A program made the position numbers and the translations under genes. From Anaerolinea sp. (GTDB taxonomy: Bacteria > Chloroflexota > Anaerolineae > Anaerolineales > Anaerolineaceae): a stretch of 64,000 nucleotides of DNA. The stretch is taken from NCBI GenBank assembly GCA_029975965.1, contig JARKOV010000058.1, positions 1 to 64,000 on the forward strand. Reading direction: 5' to 3'. The notes beneath the pieces were generated by a model, which made no database searches, was not told where the DNA came from, and saw only the letters and a program-made list of their open reading frames with translations. Below, in pieces: positions 52,515 through 61,029 of the stretch. Within the stretch, counting starts at the first letter, position 1, and each line of letters begins with the position of its first letter.

Positions 52515-53522
52515 TCATTTCCACGGATCGAGGATGACTTTGCCGCACTGCCCGCTGAGCTGCAGCTCGAAGGCTTCCTGCACGCGGCTCATCGGCAGGC
52601 GGTGGGTGATCAGGCGCTCGATCTTTTTGCGGTTTTCACGGATCACCTGCAGCATTCGCGGCGTGTCGCGCAGGTTCCAGTGCCACGAGCCCTGCAGGGT
52701 CAGCCCGTCTGGCACCATGTTGTCGATCTCGATGTGACCGCCCCACCCGACAAAGGCGACTTTCCCGCGCCGGCGCGCCGCCCGCAGGGCCAGTTTCTGG
52801 GCGTCGGGGTTGCCCGCGCACTCGATCACGCAGTCGACCCCGCGCCCGCCGGTGAGCGATTTCAACTGCATCAGCGCGTCGGGGTCGTTGGGGTCGATGA
52901 TCAGCTCGGCGCCCAGCTCGATCGCCATGCGCGCGCGGTAGGGGTTGCTCTCCACGCCAATGACGCGCGCGCCGCGGTAGGTGGCGTTGATCACCCCGCC
53001 CAAGCCCACCGGACCGAGGCCGGTGATCAGCACCGTGTCGAAGGCGTCCACCCCGATGCGTTGCATCGCGCCAAAAGTGGGCCCCAGGCCGCAGCAGGCC
53101 ATGGCGGCGTGCGCGGTGGGGATGTCTTCGGGGATGGGGATGAGCAGCCAGTCGGGCTTGATCAGGTATTGGGCATAGGTGCTGGCCCCGCTGGGGCTGT
53201 CGCAGGCTTCCAATGGGTCGAGGTTGTGCTCGCAGTAGATGTAATCGCCGGCGATGCACAGCGCGCACTTGCCGCACGGGTACTGCGGCATCACCACCAC
53301 CCGGTCGCCCAGCTTCACCCGGCCGGGTCGCGCCAGCTCTGCTACCACGCCAGCGGCCTCGTGACCGAGGGTGTCGGTCGGGGTGCCTTCCTCGTAAATC
53401 TTATATTCGGTGCACATCGGCGCGACGGTGACTTTTATGCAGACGTAATCGTCCTGGATGCGCGGGTGGGGGCGGTCGATTAATGTGGCGCTGCGCGGGC
53501 CGGTGATCGCGGTCACTTTCAT
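52515..53522 (-). CDS. Zinc-dependent medium-chain dehydrogenase
   Basis: The 335-residue MDR enzyme has catalytic-zinc Cys in MCTEYKIYEEG, GHEAAGVV, structural-zinc cysteines CGKCALCIAGDYIYC, and NAD-binding VLITGLGPVGLGGV. The sugar-alcohol dehydrogenase branch (sorbitol/threonine type) is the best fit. It leads an operon with the URO-D-like, nucleotidyltransferase and mutarotase genes. Its promoter region is shared divergently with a GNAT gene, which has TATAAT at 53596-53601. Confidence 0.9.
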   Translation of the reverse strand: MKVTAITGPRSATLIDRPHPRIQDDYVCIKVTVAPMCTEYKIYEEGTPTDTLGHEAAGVVAELARPGRVKLGDRVVVMPQYPCGKCALCIAGDYIYCEHNLDPLEACDSPSGASTYAQYLIKPDWLLIPIPEDIPTAHAAMACCGLGPTFGAMQRIGVDAFDTVLITGLGPVGLGGVINATYRGARVIGVESNPYRARMAIELGAELIIDPNDPDALMQLKSLTGGRGVDCVIECAGNPDAQKLALRAARRRGKVAFVGWGGHIEIDNMVPDGLTLQGSWHWNLRDTPRMLQVIRENRKKIERLITHRLPMSRVQEAFELQLSGQCGKVILDPWK

Positions 53523-53654
53523 GGGGGCCTCTTTCTGGCAGATAAAGGGATTGAGGCTTGCATCGATAATGGATGAGGGTGAAATCTACCCAGAGTATAA
53601 TCTCCATTATAGGGCTTTTTACGCAGAACATCCGCAGCCCGCCACAGGTGAAAA

Positions 53655-54623
53655 ATGAGATACGAGATCGTCCCCTTGCAGCCCGAGCACAGCCGGGCAG
53701 CCGCCGAGATTTTCGTCCACCAGTATGCCAAGCAGCGCCAGGCTGTGCCAATCTTGCCAGAGAACTTCCTCGATGTCGAGCGCATCGACGGGATGATCGC
53801 CGGGCTGGCGCCCAACGCCATCGCCGCGCTGCAAAACGGGCGGCTGGCCGGTTACATGGGCTGGTACATTGTGAACGGCTTCCGCAACACCAGCCGGCGC
53901 GGGGCGTACTGCCCCGAGTGGGGTCACGCGGTGGCCGACTCGTCCTTCCCGGCGGCGTACCAGGCGCTGTACACCGCCGCGGCTGCCCGCTGGGCGCAGG
54001 CGGGCTGCGAGGTGCACGCCCTGACCCTGTTGGCGCACGACCAGGCCGCCCATCACCTGTGGTTCTGGAGCGGATTCGGCATGACCGTGGTCGACGCCAT
54101 CCGCCCGATGCGCCCGACCGAGATGACCTACCCGTTCCAGCTCCAGGCGCGCAAGGCGACCCCCGCCGACGCGGAGCATCTGGCCGAGATCGAGGCGGAA
54201 CACTGGCTGCACTACAGCCGCCCGCCCACGCTGATGGCGCCCAAAGAGCCGGACGGCGCGGACGCTTTCCGCAAGCTGATCGAGCAGCCGGTCAACAGCG
54301 TGTGGCTGGCCGAGCAGGAGGGCAAGCTGGCGGGTTACATCCGCTTCGAGCGCAGCACCTTTGGCGCGGCGGCCATTGTGCAGTCCGACACGACCGTTGC
54401 CATCACGGGGGCATACGTGCGCCCGGCCTACCGCGGCAAGCGCGCCGCGGTGGCGCTGCTCGACGCGGCCATGGCCGACTACGCCGGGCGCGGCTTCACG
54501 CGCTGCTCGGTGGATTTCGAGTCGATCAACCCGGACGCGTCCAGCTTCTGGCCGCGCTATTTCCAGCCGGTATGCTATTCGGTGACGCGCATCCCGGAGG
54601 TGCCGGTGCCGCCGCTGGTGTAA
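53655..54623 (+). CDS. Tandem GNAT-domain acetyltransferase
   Basis: The 322-residue protein has two GNAT folds. The N-terminal one (residues 1-~160) has YEIVPLQPEHSRAAAEIF and LLAHDQAAHHLWFWSGFGM. The C-terminal one has KATPADAEHLAEIE and the acetyl-CoA loop ITGAYVRPAYRGKRAAVALLD. The second loop is closer to the (Q/R)xxGx(G/A) pattern, so it is probably the active unit. It uses acetyl-CoA; the acceptor is unknown. Confidence 0.85.
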   Translation: MRYEIVPLQPEHSRAAAEIFVHQYAKQRQAVPILPENFLDVERIDGMIAGLAPNAIAALQNGRLAGYMGWYIVNGFRNTSRRGAYCPEWGHAVADSSFPAAYQALYTAAAARWAQAGCEVHALTLLAHDQAAHHLWFWSGFGMTVVDAIRPMRPTEMTYPFQLQARKATPADAEHLAEIEAEHWLHYSRPPTLMAPKEPDGADAFRKLIEQPVNSVWLAEQEGKLAGYIRFERSTFGAAAIVQSDTTVAITGAYVRPAYRGKRAAVALLDAAMADYAGRGFTRCSVDFESINPDASSFWPRYFQPVCYSVTRIPEVPVPPLV

Positions 54624-54636
54624 GGGAGGCCGGTAG

Positions 54637-54929
54637 ATGAGCACATCCGTCCTGTCGAGGCTGCCCTCCAGCCTGGGCCGGCAAGACGAAGCGCCCAACC
54701 AGGCGCTGGCGCAGGTGGCGGCGGCCAACCCGCAATACAGCGCCGACCTCTTCCCGGTGCTGCTGCGCCACCTGAGACCTGCCGCCCCAAGGATGTGCCG
54801 CAGCATGCCGAGAAGACGCTGCCGGCGGTTAATGCGCAGAACCGGCGGGCTTTCGTAGCGGTGCTGGAGAAACGCCTGGACGATTTAACCCCCGCGCAGG
54901 CAGCGCGGGTCAGACGCCTTTACCGGTAG
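54637..54929 (+). pseudogene. Frameshifted small HEAT-like gene
   Basis: The frame from ATG 54637 is coherent to about residue 46 (YSADLFPVLLRHL) and then becomes Arg-rich. The next frame resumes sense as PKDVPQHAEKTLPAV and ends LTPAQAARVRRLYR at stop 54927-54929. Restoring one G near 54773 gives a ~97-residue helical protein. It is either a pseudogene or a sequencing error. It begins 13 bases after the GNAT stop. Confidence 0.6.
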
Positions 54930-54938
54930 ACCCTCACC

Positions 54939-56159
54939 CTACCCTCTCCCAATGGCCGAGGGCGGCGAAGCTCCGCGCGGGTTGACGGCGGCGCGCCGGA
55001 AAATCAAGGGGAAGAAGGGCAAAATGAGAAACGCCGCACCGCCGAAGATCAAGAAGGCCGGCGGGTAGCCCAGGTTGTTCGCCAGCGCTCCGCCCAACCC
55101 CAGGCCGATGCCCTGCCCGATGTTGGTCATCGCCATGAGGATGGCATACATCGAGGCGGCGATCGACGGCTGGGTGTACTTCATCGCCAGCGCAAAATAG
55201 ATCGCCTGCGCCGCCCCGTAGGCGATGCCAAAGAAAACCGCCACCACAAACGCCAGCGATAGGGACGAAACCCAGGCCAGCAGGGCCAGCGCCATGACCA
55301 CCGCCGCCATCGACATCCACAGCGCGGCGCGGTTGCCGATGCGGTCCATCAGCGCGCCGCCAGCCAGCGCCCCCGCCACGCAGCCGATGCCCCAGATGGT
55401 GGTGACCAGGCCCGCCGTGCTCAGGCTGATGCCAAAACGGGCGTCGAGTGACGGGTTCACCAGCTGGTTGGCGCCGACGATCACCAGGAATACCACCAGC
55501 CCCACCCCGGCCACGCCGAGCACGGCGGGCTGCTTGAACGCGCCAAAGGCGGCCCACTGGAAGCGCTCGCCGGGTTGGCGGGCCGGCTCGCGCGCGAAGA
55601 AGAGCAGCGGCACGGGCAGCAGGGTCAACGCGGCGAGAAAGTAGAAAACGCCCGGCCAGCTTCGCTCGGCGATCATCCCGGCCAGCGAAGCCGCAGCGAT
55701 CACGCCCACCGAGCGCCCCCCGACCATGAAGCCCTGCAAGATGCCCTTCTCGTTGGCGGGGGTGATGTCCAGCGCGAGCCCGTCGGTGCAGGTGTCGTAA
55801 AAGGCCATGCCCATCTGCAGCAGGAAGGCCAGCCCGACAAAGGTCCAATACTGCCTGCCCGGGTGGATCGAGGCGACCAGCACCAGGCAGGAGAACTGGA
55901 CCGCCAGGCCGATCAGGATGTACGGCTTGCGGTGTCCCCAGCCAAAGAAGTTGAACCGGTCGCTGAGCATGCCGAAGAAAATTTTGATCACAAAGGGGAT
56001 CAGCGCGATCGAGGAGAACACGCCCACGTCGGCCATGTCCAGTCCGCTGGCGAGCAAGTAGAGCGCGTTGAGCGCGGCGAAATAACCCAGGATGGCACCC
56101 TGGCTGAAATACAGCAGGCCAAACAGGCTGAAACGCAGGGCTCTCGATTGGGGCGGCAT
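54939..56159 (-). CDS. MFS transporter, AmpG/PAT-like
   Basis: The 406-residue protein has 12 membrane segments. FFGMLSDRFNFFGWGHRKPYILIG carries the MFS loop motif, and MGMAFYDTCTDGLALDITP resembles the AmpG/PAT (YAYDISLDALAVD-like) signature. AAGGAG precedes ATG 56159. It is divergent from the DUF5107-kinase-SIS operon. A muropeptide or amino-sugar importer would fit that context, but this is inference. Confidence 0.8.
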   Translation of the reverse strand: MPPQSRALRFSLFGLLYFSQGAILGYFAALNALYLLASGLDMADVGVFSSIALIPFVIKIFFGMLSDRFNFFGWGHRKPYILIGLAVQFSCLVLVASIHPGRQYWTFVGLAFLLQMGMAFYDTCTDGLALDITPANEKGILQGFMVGGRSVGVIAAASLAGMIAERSWPGVFYFLAALTLLPVPLLFFAREPARQPGERFQWAAFGAFKQPAVLGVAGVGLVVFLVIVGANQLVNPSLDARFGISLSTAGLVTTIWGIGCVAGALAGGALMDRIGNRAALWMSMAAVVMALALLAWVSSLSLAFVVAVFFGIAYGAAQAIYFALAMKYTQPSIAASMYAILMAMTNIGQGIGLGLGGALANNLGYPPAFLIFGGAAFLILPFFPLIFRRAAVNPRGASPPSAIGRG

Positions 56160-56358
56160 GTCTGCTCCTTGGACGACCCGGGTTGAAGTCGCCCGCCTTA
56201 CTCGCATGACGGCTGGGCGATTTGCTTAATTGTAAAGCCGATTTGGCACGGGGGAAGCTTACCCGGTCTTCATTATCGGGGCCGATTGGTCGTCATGCCA
56301 GCTCCGGCATATCCCACAAGCACTTCATTGTATTGGCAGTCAACTTGATGGGTCAGGC

Positions 56359-56364
56359 TATAAT
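56359..56364 (+). promoter_or_regulatory. -10 box of the DUF5107/kinase/SIS operon
   Basis: TATAAT lies 23 bases before ATG 56388, followed by a GGAG ribosome site. A TTGGCA at 56333 is poorly spaced (20 bases). Confidence 0.5.
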
Positions 56365-56387
56365 AGAAAAACGAGGGCTGGAGCACC

Positions 56388-58415
56388 ATGACCGAATTGC
56401 GCATTGAAAACTGGGCCATCCCTGGCGCGCGCCTGGGAGAAGAAAACCCGCTGCCGATCTTTCGCGATCCGGCGCGGGACCTGCAGGTGCGCACGCACCC
56501 CTCGCTCCCCGCGGAAAAGAGGGAGTGGCTGGGCTGGGAGGCGGCTTTCCGCGTCTTGCCCTACCGCATGCAGGACGGTTACTCTCGCAGGCGCGAGCCG
56601 CTCAATTTTCGCGCCGTCGTGCTGGAAAACGAGGTCCTGCGCGCCACCTTCCTGCCCGAGCTGGGCGGGCGGCTGGTCTCTCTGGTGCACCGGCCGCAGG
56701 AACGTGAGCTGCTCCATCGCAACCCGGTCTTCCAGCCGGCCAACCTGGCCATCCGCAACGCCTGGTTCTCGGGCGGCGTGGAGTGGAACATCGGCCAGTT
56801 CGGGCACACTTTCACCACCTGCGCCCCGCTCTTTGCCGCGCAAATCGAGGGAGCGCAAGGCGAGCCGGGGTTGCGCCTGTATGAGTACGAGCGCTGCAAG
56901 GGTCTCTTCTGGCAGATCGATTTTTACCTGCCGCCCGGTTTCCCTTTCTTGATCGCCTACACGCGCGTGGTCAACCCCAACCCGCGGCCGGTCTCGATGT
57001 ACTGGTGGACCAATGTCGCCGTCGACGAGCGACCGGGCACGCGCGTGCTTGCCCCCGCCGACCAGGCCATCTACGCTTCCTTCGAGCCGGGCGGCGCTTC
57101 GTTTGGTCTCGGCAGCCTGCCGAACCTGCCCTCGCTGCAGGGCGCGGACGGCACGTATTCACTCAACTCGACCTTCGCCAACGAGTTCTTCTTCCAGTGT
57201 GAAGCGGCTGAAATGCCCTGGGAGGCCGCGTTGGACCAGGAAGGGCACGGGTTTGTCGAAGCATCTACCGGACGCCTGAGATACCGCAAGCTGTTCTGCT
57301 GGGGCACGCACGCAGGCGGGCGGCACTGGCAGGAGTTTCTCGCCCAACCCGGCGAAGCGTACCTGGAGATCCAGGCCGGGCTGGCCCCCACCCAGTTGCA
57401 CGGGTTGCCCATGCCGGCCGATTCCACCTGGGATTGGACGCAGGCGCTGGGCTATCTCGAAGCGGACCCGGCGGCGGCTCACCACGCGGATTGGCGCACC
57501 GCCTGGACCAGCGTGGGCGCGGCGCTCCGGGCGCGCCTCTCGCCGCAGGAGCTCGCGCGCATCGAAGCAAGCTGTCGCGCGCGCGCCGACCTGCCGGCGC
57601 AGCAGATCTTGCAACATGGCTCGGGCTGGGGAGCGCTGGAGCTGCGCCGGCGAACCCCCGACCCCGCCCTGCGCGCATTCATCTTCCCGGAAAGCAGCCT
57701 GTCCGCCGGGCAGAGCCCGTGGCTGACGCTGCTGGAAACCGGCAGGCTGCCCGAACGGGATCCCGCCTGTCTGCCCGGTGAGTGGATGGTGCAGGAGGAA
57801 TGGCAACAACTGCTGGAGGCGTCCTTGCAGGTGGCAGGCGGGCGGCACTGGTACGCGCTGCTCCACGCCGGGGTGATGCGCATGGAACGGCTCGACCCGG
57901 AGGGCGCTGCGCAGGCCTGGCGCGAATCGATCCGCCTGAACCCTTCGGCATGGGCTCACCGCAACCTGGCCGTCTATCACCTGCGCAGGGGGGAAGCGGG
58001 CGCGGCGCTGGACGACTATGCCCTGGCCTGGCAACTGGCCTCGCAGTCTGGCGACCCTGCCGCTGCGCTGGCGATCGAATACCTGGACATCTTGTTCCAG
58101 GCCGGGCAATTTGAGCGCGGGCTGCAGGTCTATGCAGCCTTGCCAGGCGAGGTGCAGCAGGTGGAGCGCATCCAGATGCTGCGCGGAAGGTTTGCCCTGC
58201 AACTGGGCGACCTGGACGCGGTCGAGCAGGCGCTGCAGCGCGAGTACGCCACCGTGCGCGAAGGCGAGACCGTGCTGACCGACCTGTGGTTCGAGCTGCA
58301 CGCGCGGCGCGAGGCACAGCGCAGCGGCGGGGCGGTGGACGACGCCCTGCGCGAGGCGGTGAGGCTGCGCTACCCGCCGCCGGCGCGCATCGATTTCCGC
58401 AGCTTCAACGAGTGA
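56388..58415 (+). CDS. DUF5107-TPR protein, probably carbohydrate-related
   Basis: The 675-residue protein has residues ~60-360 of DUF5107 type: RAVVLENEVLRATFLPELGG, VEWNIGQFGHTF and YWWTNVAVDE, a beta-sandwich resembling galactose-mutarotase or GH supersandwich folds. The C-terminal third is TPR-like helices (RLDPEGAAQAWRESIRLNP, AGAALDDYALAW). No signal peptide is seen. It heads an operon with a sugar kinase and two SIS proteins, so it may bind or epimerise a sugar. Confidence 0.8.
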   Translation: MTELRIENWAIPGARLGEENPLPIFRDPARDLQVRTHPSLPAEKREWLGWEAAFRVLPYRMQDGYSRRREPLNFRAVVLENEVLRATFLPELGGRLVSLVHRPQERELLHRNPVFQPANLAIRNAWFSGGVEWNIGQFGHTFTTCAPLFAAQIEGAQGEPGLRLYEYERCKGLFWQIDFYLPPGFPFLIAYTRVVNPNPRPVSMYWWTNVAVDERPGTRVLAPADQAIYASFEPGGASFGLGSLPNLPSLQGADGTYSLNSTFANEFFFQCEAAEMPWEAALDQEGHGFVEASTGRLRYRKLFCWGTHAGGRHWQEFLAQPGEAYLEIQAGLAPTQLHGLPMPADSTWDWTQALGYLEADPAAAHHADWRTAWTSVGAALRARLSPQELARIEASCRARADLPAQQILQHGSGWGALELRRRTPDPALRAFIFPESSLSAGQSPWLTLLETGRLPERDPACLPGEWMVQEEWQQLLEASLQVAGGRHWYALLHAGVMRMERLDPEGAAQAWRESIRLNPSAWAHRNLAVYHLRRGEAGAALDDYALAWQLASQSGDPAAALAIEYLDILFQAGQFERGLQVYAALPGEVQQVERIQMLRGRFALQLGDLDAVEQALQREYATVREGETVLTDLWFELHARREAQRSGGAVDDALREAVRLRYPPPARIDFRSFNE

Positions 58416-58424
58416 GGAGCGAAT

Positions 58425-59372
58425 TTGGACAAACCAGGATACCTGCTGTCGCTGGAGGGCGGCGGCACGCGCAGCCAGGCGGCGCTGCTCGACTTCTCAG
58501 GGCGGCTGCTGCAAACAAGCCAGTCCAGCGACGTCAACACCAACTTTGTGCCCTACGAGATCGCCCAACGCGCCGTTTTGAGCGCCGTTGAGGGCGTGCT
58601 GGAGGCGGCCGGAGTGACCGGTCGCCAGGTGAGCCATTTTGTCTGCGCGCTGGTCGGCCCGCGTTTCGGCGCGGAGACCTTCGGCGAGCTCTGCCCAAAC
58701 GCTGTGTACCACTACTACCGCGAACGGGATGTGATCTTCGCCCAGGCGGGCATCTACCGCCCGCACGGCGTGGCGGTGGTGGCCGCCACCGGTGCGACCG
58801 CCTTCGGCGTGCGCCGCGACGACGGGCGCGAAGTCATGTTTGGCGGCTGGGGCTCGCTGCTGGGCGATGAGGGCAGCGCGTATGCGCTGGGGCTGGCCGG
58901 TTTGCGCGCCGCCGCGCGCGCTTTCGAGGGCCGCGAGAGCGCCCCCACCGGCCTGGTGAGCGCCATCTGTAACCATTTTGGCATCGCGGAGGGCAATTTC
59001 CACCGCGAGATGATCTACCTGGCCTACCAGAAACCGCTCAGCCGCGCCGACGTGGCCGGGGTAGCCGCCACGGTCTCTGCGCTGGCGGCGGCGGGTGACG
59101 AGTTAGCCCTGCGCCTGACGCGCAAGGTGGCCGACGACCTCGCCAACCTGGCGCTGCACGCCGCCCGGCGCCTGTTCAGCCCGGCGGAGCGCTTTGACAT
59201 GGTGGTCGCGGGGGGCATCACCCGCGCTGGCGACCTGCTGCTGGGCGAGCTGCGCCGCCGACTGGCGGCGGAATTCCCGCTGGCGTTTTTTCAAATCGGC
59301 AGCGAAGCGCCCGCGTTGGCCATCGGGCGACTGGCGCTTGCAGATTTATCCCATCAGGAGGAGTCATGCTAA
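58425..59372 (+). CDS. BadF/BadG-family N-acetylglucosamine-type kinase
   Basis: The 315-residue ASKHA kinase starts at TTG 58425 behind GAGGAG. It has phosphate-1 loop LEGGGTRSQAALLD, connecting VVAATGATAFGV, and GGWGSLLGDEGSAYALG, the signature of GlcNAc and MurNAc kinases. It phosphorylates the sugar with ATP in the cytoplasm. It overlaps the next SIS gene by seven bases, implying coupled translation. Confidence 0.87.
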   Translation: MDKPGYLLSLEGGGTRSQAALLDFSGRLLQTSQSSDVNTNFVPYEIAQRAVLSAVEGVLEAAGVTGRQVSHFVCALVGPRFGAETFGELCPNAVYHYYRERDVIFAQAGIYRPHGVAVVAATGATAFGVRRDDGREVMFGGWGSLLGDEGSAYALGLAGLRAAARAFEGRESAPTGLVSAICNHFGIAEGNFHREMIYLAYQKPLSRADVAGVAATVSALAAAGDELALRLTRKVADDLANLALHAARRLFSPAERFDMVVAGGITRAGDLLLGELRRRLAAEFPLAFFQIGSEAPALAIGRLALADLSHQEESC

Positions 59373-60094
59373 TCGAACGCTATTTTGAATCGTTGCAGGC
59401 CAGGCTGGCCGAAATTGCCGCCGACCCCGAGCCCATCCGCCAGGCGGCCCGCCTGTGCGCCGACGCGCTGGCAAAGGGGGGCGCGATTCACATCTTCGAC
59501 AGCGGTCACATGGTCTCCAGCGAGTTGATCTTCCGCGCCGGAGGCCTGGCGGCGTTGAGCGCGCTGACCTTTGGCCTCAACGTCAACCATACGGTGCGCA
59601 CGCGCGAAGCTCAGCCGCCCGCCCCGACCCTGTCTTACGCCTACATCGAGCACGTTTTTGAGACCGGACAACTGCGCGCCGGGGACGTGCTCTTTGTGGG
59701 CAGCGTGTCCGGCAAGACCGCCAACGTGGTCGAGCTGGCAATCCAGGCGCGCGCGCACGGCCTGACCGTGATCGTCCTCACCGCGCTGGCCTACAGCTCT
59801 CGGCTGCGATCCGAGCACCCGTCGGGCAAGCACCTCTACGAGGTCGGCGACCTGGTGCTGGACAACCACGCCCCGTACGGCGACGCGATGCTGTCGGTGG
59901 AAGGGTTGGAGTACCCCATCTGCCCGGCCTCCGGGATTGGGGCTGCGACGGTGCTGTGGGCGGTGTGCGCGGGGATCGTCGAGGAAATGCTGGCGCGCGG
60001 CCTGACGCCGAGCGTGCTGCCCAGCGTCAACCGCCCCGACGGCTGGACGTTGGTGCGGCAGGTGGAAGCCGAAGCGCTGCGAAAGGGCTACTGA
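59366..60094 (+). CDS. SIS-domain phosphosugar-binding protein, first copy
   Basis: The 242-residue SIS protein of UPF0309-like type has FDSGHMVSSELIFRAGG near the N-terminus and the sugar-phosphate loop VGSVSGKTANVVEL. GGAGGAG precedes ATG 59366. SIS proteins isomerise or cleave phosphosugars, e.g. MurNAc-6-P etherase, or sense them. It is followed with a one-base overlap (TGATG) by a paralogue of identical length. Confidence 0.85.
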   Translation: MLIERYFESLQARLAEIAADPEPIRQAARLCADALAKGGAIHIFDSGHMVSSELIFRAGGLAALSALTFGLNVNHTVRTREAQPPAPTLSYAYIEHVFETGQLRAGDVLFVGSVSGKTANVVELAIQARAHGLTVIVLTALAYSSRLRSEHPSGKHLYEVGDLVLDNHAPYGDAMLSVEGLEYPICPASGIGAATVLWAVCAGIVEEMLARGLTPSVLPSVNRPDGWTLVRQVEAEALRKGY

Positions 60095-60822
60095 TGGATT
60101 ACCTCGACCAGGTCATTGAGCTGCTCCAGCGCGTGCGGGAGACGCAGCGCGACGCAATCGAACAGGCGGCGCAGGCGGTGGCCCGCGCCATCCAGTCTGG
60201 CAGGCTGGTGTATGTCTTTGGTCCCTCTCACGCCGGGATGCTGGCGCAGGAGTTGTTCTACCGCGCCGGCGGGCTGGTGCCGGTCAACCCGATTCTCCCG
60301 CCGGGACTGACCACGGATGTGCGTCCGGTCACGCTGACCAGCCGGCTGGAGCGCCTGCCGGGTTTCGGGGCGCAGGTGATCGCCGAATCGCCGGTCGAAG
60401 CCGGGGATGTGGTCATCGTGCACTCGGTCTCGGGGCGCAACGCGGCGGTGGTGGAAGTGGCGCAGGGCGCGCGCGAGCGCGGAGCTTTTGTCATCGCGCT
60501 CACCTCGCTGGCTTATTCGCGGGCGGTGCAGCCGCGCCAGCCGGGCATGCCGCGCCTGTACGAGGTGGCCGACCTGGTGCTGGACGACTGCGCCCCGCTG
60601 GGCGATGCGCTGGTCGAGTTGCCCGGGCTGCCGCAGCGCGTCGGGCCGGTCTCGACCGTGACGGGCGCGGCGATGCTCAACGCGGTGGTGGCGCGCGCGG
60701 CCGGGTTAATCTTCGAACAGAGCGGCGATTGCCCGGTGTTCATGAGCGCCAACCTGGATGGCGGCGACGAGCACAACCGCCGCTGGCTCGAGCGCTACCG
60801 CGGCCGGTTGACGTACCTGTAA
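60094..60822 (+). CDS. SIS-domain phosphosugar-binding protein, second copy
   Basis: The 242-residue protein is a paralogue of the previous gene, with YVFGPSHAGMLAQELFYRAGG and HSVSGRNAAVVEVAQ. The equivalent Ser-Val-Ser-Gly loop is kept, but Lys-Thr becomes Arg-Asn, so substrate or activity may differ. The two may form a hetero-oligomer. It is the last gene of the operon. Confidence 0.85.
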   Translation: MDYLDQVIELLQRVRETQRDAIEQAAQAVARAIQSGRLVYVFGPSHAGMLAQELFYRAGGLVPVNPILPPGLTTDVRPVTLTSRLERLPGFGAQVIAESPVEAGDVVIVHSVSGRNAAVVEVAQGARERGAFVIALTSLAYSRAVQPRQPGMPRLYEVADLVLDDCAPLGDALVELPGLPQRVGPVSTVTGAAMLNAVVARAAGLIFEQSGDCPVFMSANLDGGDEHNRRWLERYRGRLTYL

Positions 60823-60853
60823 AGCCCGCGCTGCGCACCTTTTTGAAGGGCAC

Positions 60854-60938
60854 GGCGACGATGCCCGGAGGGGAAATCAACCACCCGGGCACGAAGTCGC
60901 CAGGAAAAGGCTGGAAGACGGGCAGGCAACGCCGGGTC
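60854..60938 (+). other. Intergenic segment with three possible consecutive hairpins
   Basis: GGCGAC (60854) pairs with GTCGCC (60896) around TGCCCGG/CCGGGCA. Then CCAG...CTGG, then GAC-GGC...GCC-GTC. It may be a terminator for the SIS operon or an RNA element. No known riboswitch core was recognised. Confidence 0.3.
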
Positions 60939-61029
60939 AGAAGGGGCAATCCTTTCTTTCGCTTTACAGATTCCTAAGGAAAAGACATCTCCTAACAAAT
61001 TTATAACCAACCATGCTATGATTAATCTC

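Noticed and set aside
51402..53483. Long open frame antisense to the URO-D-like and dehydrogenase genes
   Set aside because: The composition is typical of a shadow frame and it lies across two well-supported genes.
60854..60950. c-di-GMP or other known riboswitch
   Set aside because: Stems are present but none of the conserved core words I know for c-di-GMP-I, ZTP, Moco or ydaO aptamers could be placed.
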